Below are positions 10,702-12,647 of a stretch of DNA of 12,647 bases, in pieces. Both the position numbers and the translations under genes were made by a program. A model generated the notes under the pieces. The model ran no database searches. It saw only the letters and a program-made list of their open reading frames with translations, and was not told the DNA's origin. The stretch's first letter is position 1. Every line of letters starts with the position of its first letter. Source of the DNA: Sulfurimonadaceae bacterium (GTDB lineage Bacteria > Campylobacterota > Campylobacteria > Campylobacterales > Sulfurimonadaceae); contig JAPHSI010000181.1 in the NCBI GenBank assembly GCA_026193155.1, positions 1 to 12,647 of the forward strand. The letters run 5' to 3'.

Positions 10702-12647
10702 ATGAATAAATGGATAAGTTACGTAGCTAGTACTATATTATTAGCTTCATTTGTGGGTTGTAATAGCTCAGATGGAAAAGATGGTGCCAGTGGTGTAGAT
10801 GGTATTGATGGTGTTGATGGTAGCAATGGAATTTCATCTATTGCATATAATAAATATGAAAACAATGCCATAGAGTCAAAAGTTTCATTTGAAAACATTG
10901 CAGTCCCACTCGGAGATGCACAAAAAACCATTAATACGTCTTCTTCTGTATCTTATAATAATGATATGGGTAATGTAGATTTTACAAAACTTTTAGCAAC
11001 AGGTGATGTTGACGGTAATGAAACTTTTGGTTTAGTAAAAAATTATCAAGATACGGCTATAACATTCACAGATGGATCGCCTTATATATGTAACGGTACA
11101 AATTCAGGTCTTGGTTCTGGGCTTGATTATACTTCTATTTTACAAAAAAACAACAAGCTATATATGGTGTCACAATTTGAATGTCAGATTGGTGCAATGT
11201 ATAAAGCTGAACTAGAACAAGATTCAACTACAGGTAAACTTTCTGTTAAAAGCAACTCTTTAGAATTTATTTCTCAAAAAGCTGATTTTGGTGGATTTGT
11301 TCACTGTGCAGGACAAAGAACACCTTGGGAATCACACCTAGGTAGTGAAGAGTATGAACCTAATGCTAGAAGTGTTGAAGATGACACAAATGCTACAACA
11401 GGTTTAACAGGTAACGGATATTATGATGAACTTGCTAAATACTGGGGTGATGATGCAACAAAGCTTAGTCCATATTATTATGGCTGGACTCCTGAAGTTA
11501 ATATAGATGTAAATGGTTCTGCTGTTTATACTAAGCATTATTCTATGGGTCGTATGTCACATGAATTATCATATGTTATGCCTGATAAAAAAACTGTATA
11601 CATAAGTGATGACGGCACAAATGTTGGTCTATTTATGTTTGTAGCCGATCAAGCAGAAGATTTAAGTGCAGGTACACTTTATGCTGCAAAATGGATACAA
11701 AAAGACGGTGCTAATGGAGGAATGGCAGATTTAAGTTGGATTAAACTTGCTTCATCAAATAATGCGACTATAAAGGCAATATTAGATCCTGATGGAGATG
11801 TTAATACAAACGATGCTCCAAAATTTAGTGATATTTTTGAGACTGAAGATGTAGCTGATGACAATACTTGTCCTACAGGTTTTACATCAATTAATACTTC
11901 AGCATACCAAGAGTGTTTAAAAATAAAAACTGGGCAAGAAATAGCTGCAGCCTATCTTGAGACCAGAAGATATGCTGCATTAAAAGGTGCAACTACTGAG
12001 TTTAGAAAAGAAGAAGGTATAACTTTCTCACCTGAACACGGTAAACTTTTTGTTGCTATGAGTGCAGTAGCTTACGGGATGGAAGACAATAAGAAAAAAT
12101 CTTCTGATAATACTACTTACGATATTGGCGGGAACAACGATATTAAAATTCCATATAACCCTTGTGGGGCTGTTTATGCATTAGATATTGCTTCAAACTC
12201 TCAAGCTGATATGGCAGGTAATGCTATAGAAAGTTCATATGTAGTAAATAACATGTATGCTATCTTAACCGGTGAGCCTATAGAATATCCTGAAGGACAT
12301 CCTTACAGCTGGCAAGTTATTGGTGAGTTGGAAGATTTACAAAACGCAACCGTAGAGGATGTTAAAGAGTTTTACGATAATTTTTATGGACCAAACAATG
12401 CCACATTAGTACTTGCAGGTGATTTTGAAATAGCGGATGCTAAAGCATTGGTTGAAAAATATTTTGGAGAAATTATAAATTCTGAAATGTCTTTAAGCCA
12501 AATTGGGGAAATTTCAGAAATCTATTGGAAGAAAATACCGGAACATTATCCGTTTGTGAATCTTGATGTTTTTGTAATCATGCCAAATCACATCCATGGA
12601 ATAATAATAATTAATAACGTAGAGACGGGATATATCCCGTCTCTACG
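10702..12647 (+). CDS. PhoX-like (DUF839) lipoprotein phosphatase running into foreign sequence; open at the right edge
   Basis: The start is fixed by the AAGGAT ribosome site and a lipoprotein signal peptide ending in FVGC (Cys20). Residues 25-43 are a collagen-like run with Gly at every third place (GKDGASGVDGIDGVDGSNG). Residues about 60-530 read as PhoX, the calcium/iron-dependent alkaline phosphatase family. Probable metal ligands are Cys202 in HCAGQRTPWESHL, Glu288 in GRMSHE, Asp303-304 in SDDGTN, and Glu438 in RKEEGITFSP. No twin-arginine motif is present, although classical PhoX uses Tat export. After YPEGH (529-533) the PhoX sequence stops before its usual C-terminal part. An M16 peptidase fragment and then a Y1 transposase fragment continue in the same frame, with no stop by the end of the window (648 codons). 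I believe the PhoX part is real and the tail is foreign. Confidence 0.8.
   Translation, partial: MNKWISYVASTILLASFVGCNSSDGKDGASGVDGIDGVDGSNGISSIAYNKYENNAIESKVSFENIAVPLGDAQKTINTSSSVSYNNDMGNVDFTKLLATGDVDGNETFGLVKNYQDTAITFTDGSPYICNGTNSGLGSGLDYTSILQKNNKLYMVSQFECQIGAMYKAELEQDSTTGKLSVKSNSLEFISQKADFGGFVHCAGQRTPWESHLGSEEYEPNARSVEDDTNATTGLTGNGYYDELAKYWGDDATKLSPYYYGWTPEVNIDVNGSAVYTKHYSMGRMSHELSYVMPDKKTVYISDDGTNVGLFMFVADQAEDLSAGTLYAAKWIQKDGANGGMADLSWIKLASSNNATIKAILDPDGDVNTNDAPKFSDIFETEDVADDNTCPTGFTSINTSAYQECLKIKTGQEIAAAYLETRRYAALKGATTEFRKEEGITFSPEHGKLFVAMSAVAYGMEDNKKKSSDNTTYDIGGNNDIKIPYNPCGAVYALDIASNSQADMAGNAIESSYVVNNMYAILTGEPIEYPEGHPYSWQVIGELEDLQNATVEDVKEFYDNFYGPNNATLVLAGDFEIADAKALVEKYFGEIINSEMSLSQIGEISEIYWKKIPEHYPFVNLDVFVIMPNHIHGIIIINNVETGYIPSL
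12286..12474 (+). other. Fragment of an M16 family zinc peptidase fused in frame
   Basis: Residues about 529-591 of the long frame match the later part of an M16 (pitrilysin/insulinase-type) N-terminal domain: GHPYSWQVIGELEDLQNATV, then VKEFYDNFYGPNNATLVLAG, then DAKALVEKYFGEI. The zinc-binding HxxEH would lie upstream and is absent, so this piece cannot be an active protease. The wording is closest to what I recall from Bacteroidota M16 peptidases rather than Campylobacterota. The left boundary lies within TATCCTGAAGGACATCC, a word that both families could share. Confidence 0.75.
12460..12647 (+). mobile_element. 5' part of a REP-associated (Y1/HUH) transposase gene, partial
   Basis: Residues about 587-648 match REP-associated tyrosine transposases (RAYT, the Y1_Tnp relatives of IS200/IS605 TnpA): FGEIINSEMSLSQIGEI, then YWKKIPEHYPFVNLDVFVIM, then PNHIHGIIII. 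The HUH metal motif is His630-Ile-His632. The N-terminal strand of the domain is missing, and the catalytic Tyr helix lies beyond the right edge. The frame continues through a palindrome (NNVETGYIPSLR). The left boundary lies in a word, TATTTTGGAGAAATTATAAA, that fits both M16 (YFGEI) and RAYT (FGEIIN). Confidence 0.8.
12618..12647. repeat. Perfect 30-bp palindrome inside the transposase frame, at the contig edge
   Basis: The arm CGTAGAGACGGGATA (12618-12632) is followed directly by its exact inverse complement (12633-12647), so all 30 bases are self-complementary. GTAGAGACG-type palindromes are, as I recall, abundant REP-like repeats in some Bacteroidota and cyanobacteria, and occur within RAYT genes just after the HUH motif. 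Its GC content is far above the local background. The window stops on its last base, as expected if assembly broke in a repeated hairpin. Confidence 0.9.

Noticed and set aside
10719..10931. Minus-strand open frame inside the PhoX-like gene
   Set aside because: Antisense to the signal peptide and Gly repeat of the real gene; the Pro/Ser/Leu repetition is simply the mirror of the GxD repeat.
11679..11864. Minus-strand open frame inside the PhoX-like gene
   Set aside because: Antisense shadow of PhoX coding sequence, no start signals.
12286..12647. A genuine novel phosphatase-protease-transposase fusion
   Set aside because: Both junctions fall in short words shared by the unrelated families, the M16 part lacks its zinc site, and the contig ends in a repeat; a chimera is simpler.

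Overview
The window looks like a chromosomal contig from a Campylobacterota (epsilonproteobacterial) bacterium, most like Sulfurimonas, Sulfuricurvum or their relatives. The DNA is AT-rich and packed with short-gap genes. It carries a separate GlyQ alpha subunit of glycyl-tRNA synthetase and a DUF3972 protein, a family I know mainly from this phylum, next to purE. The near-perfect TATAAT -10 boxes without clear -35 boxes also fit. No tRNA, rRNA, CRISPR array or complete insertion sequence was seen.

Layout. (1) At 1-127 is the 3' end of a plus-strand rhodanese-like gene, overlapping glyQ tail to tail. (2) The minus-strand cluster at 124-2204 runs chorismate mutase, then a secreted two-domain rhodanese without cysteines, then glyQ. 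(3) The minus-strand pair at 2346-3880 is cvfB followed by plsC. (4) At 4013-4572 is a small predicted outer-membrane protein. Its leader holds a strong candidate class I cyclic-di-GMP (GEMM-I) riboswitch, correctly placed behind a -10 box. (5) arsB (arsenite efflux) lies at 4606-5859 on the minus strand. Divergent from it at 5955-7658 are an M6 metalloprotease lipoprotein and a small secreted protein that resembles the N-terminal pro-region usually fused to M6 proteases. (6) The minus-strand cluster at 7665-9531 is purE, then DUF3972, then a DUF89 phosphatase-like gene. (7) At 9609-10535 on the minus strand is a DHH-family phosphoesterase. (8) From 10702 to the right edge runs one open frame. 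It starts as a PhoX-like lipoprotein phosphatase, becomes an M16 zinc-protease fragment near 12290, and becomes a REP-associated (Y1/HUH) transposase fragment near 12465. It ends exactly in a perfect 30-bp palindrome.

The housekeeping part covers translation (glyQ), aromatic metabolism, purine synthesis (purE) and phospholipid synthesis (plsC). The accessory part is about the cell surface: a putative c-di-GMP-controlled envelope protein, a secreted protease with a detached pro-region, and a phosphatase. The best leads for real biology are the riboswitch upstream of the 4013-4402 gene and the M6 protease with its separate pro-region. The three-family frame at the right end is most likely an assembly or template-switch chimera joined at short shared words. 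It should be checked before anyone treats it as a fusion protein.
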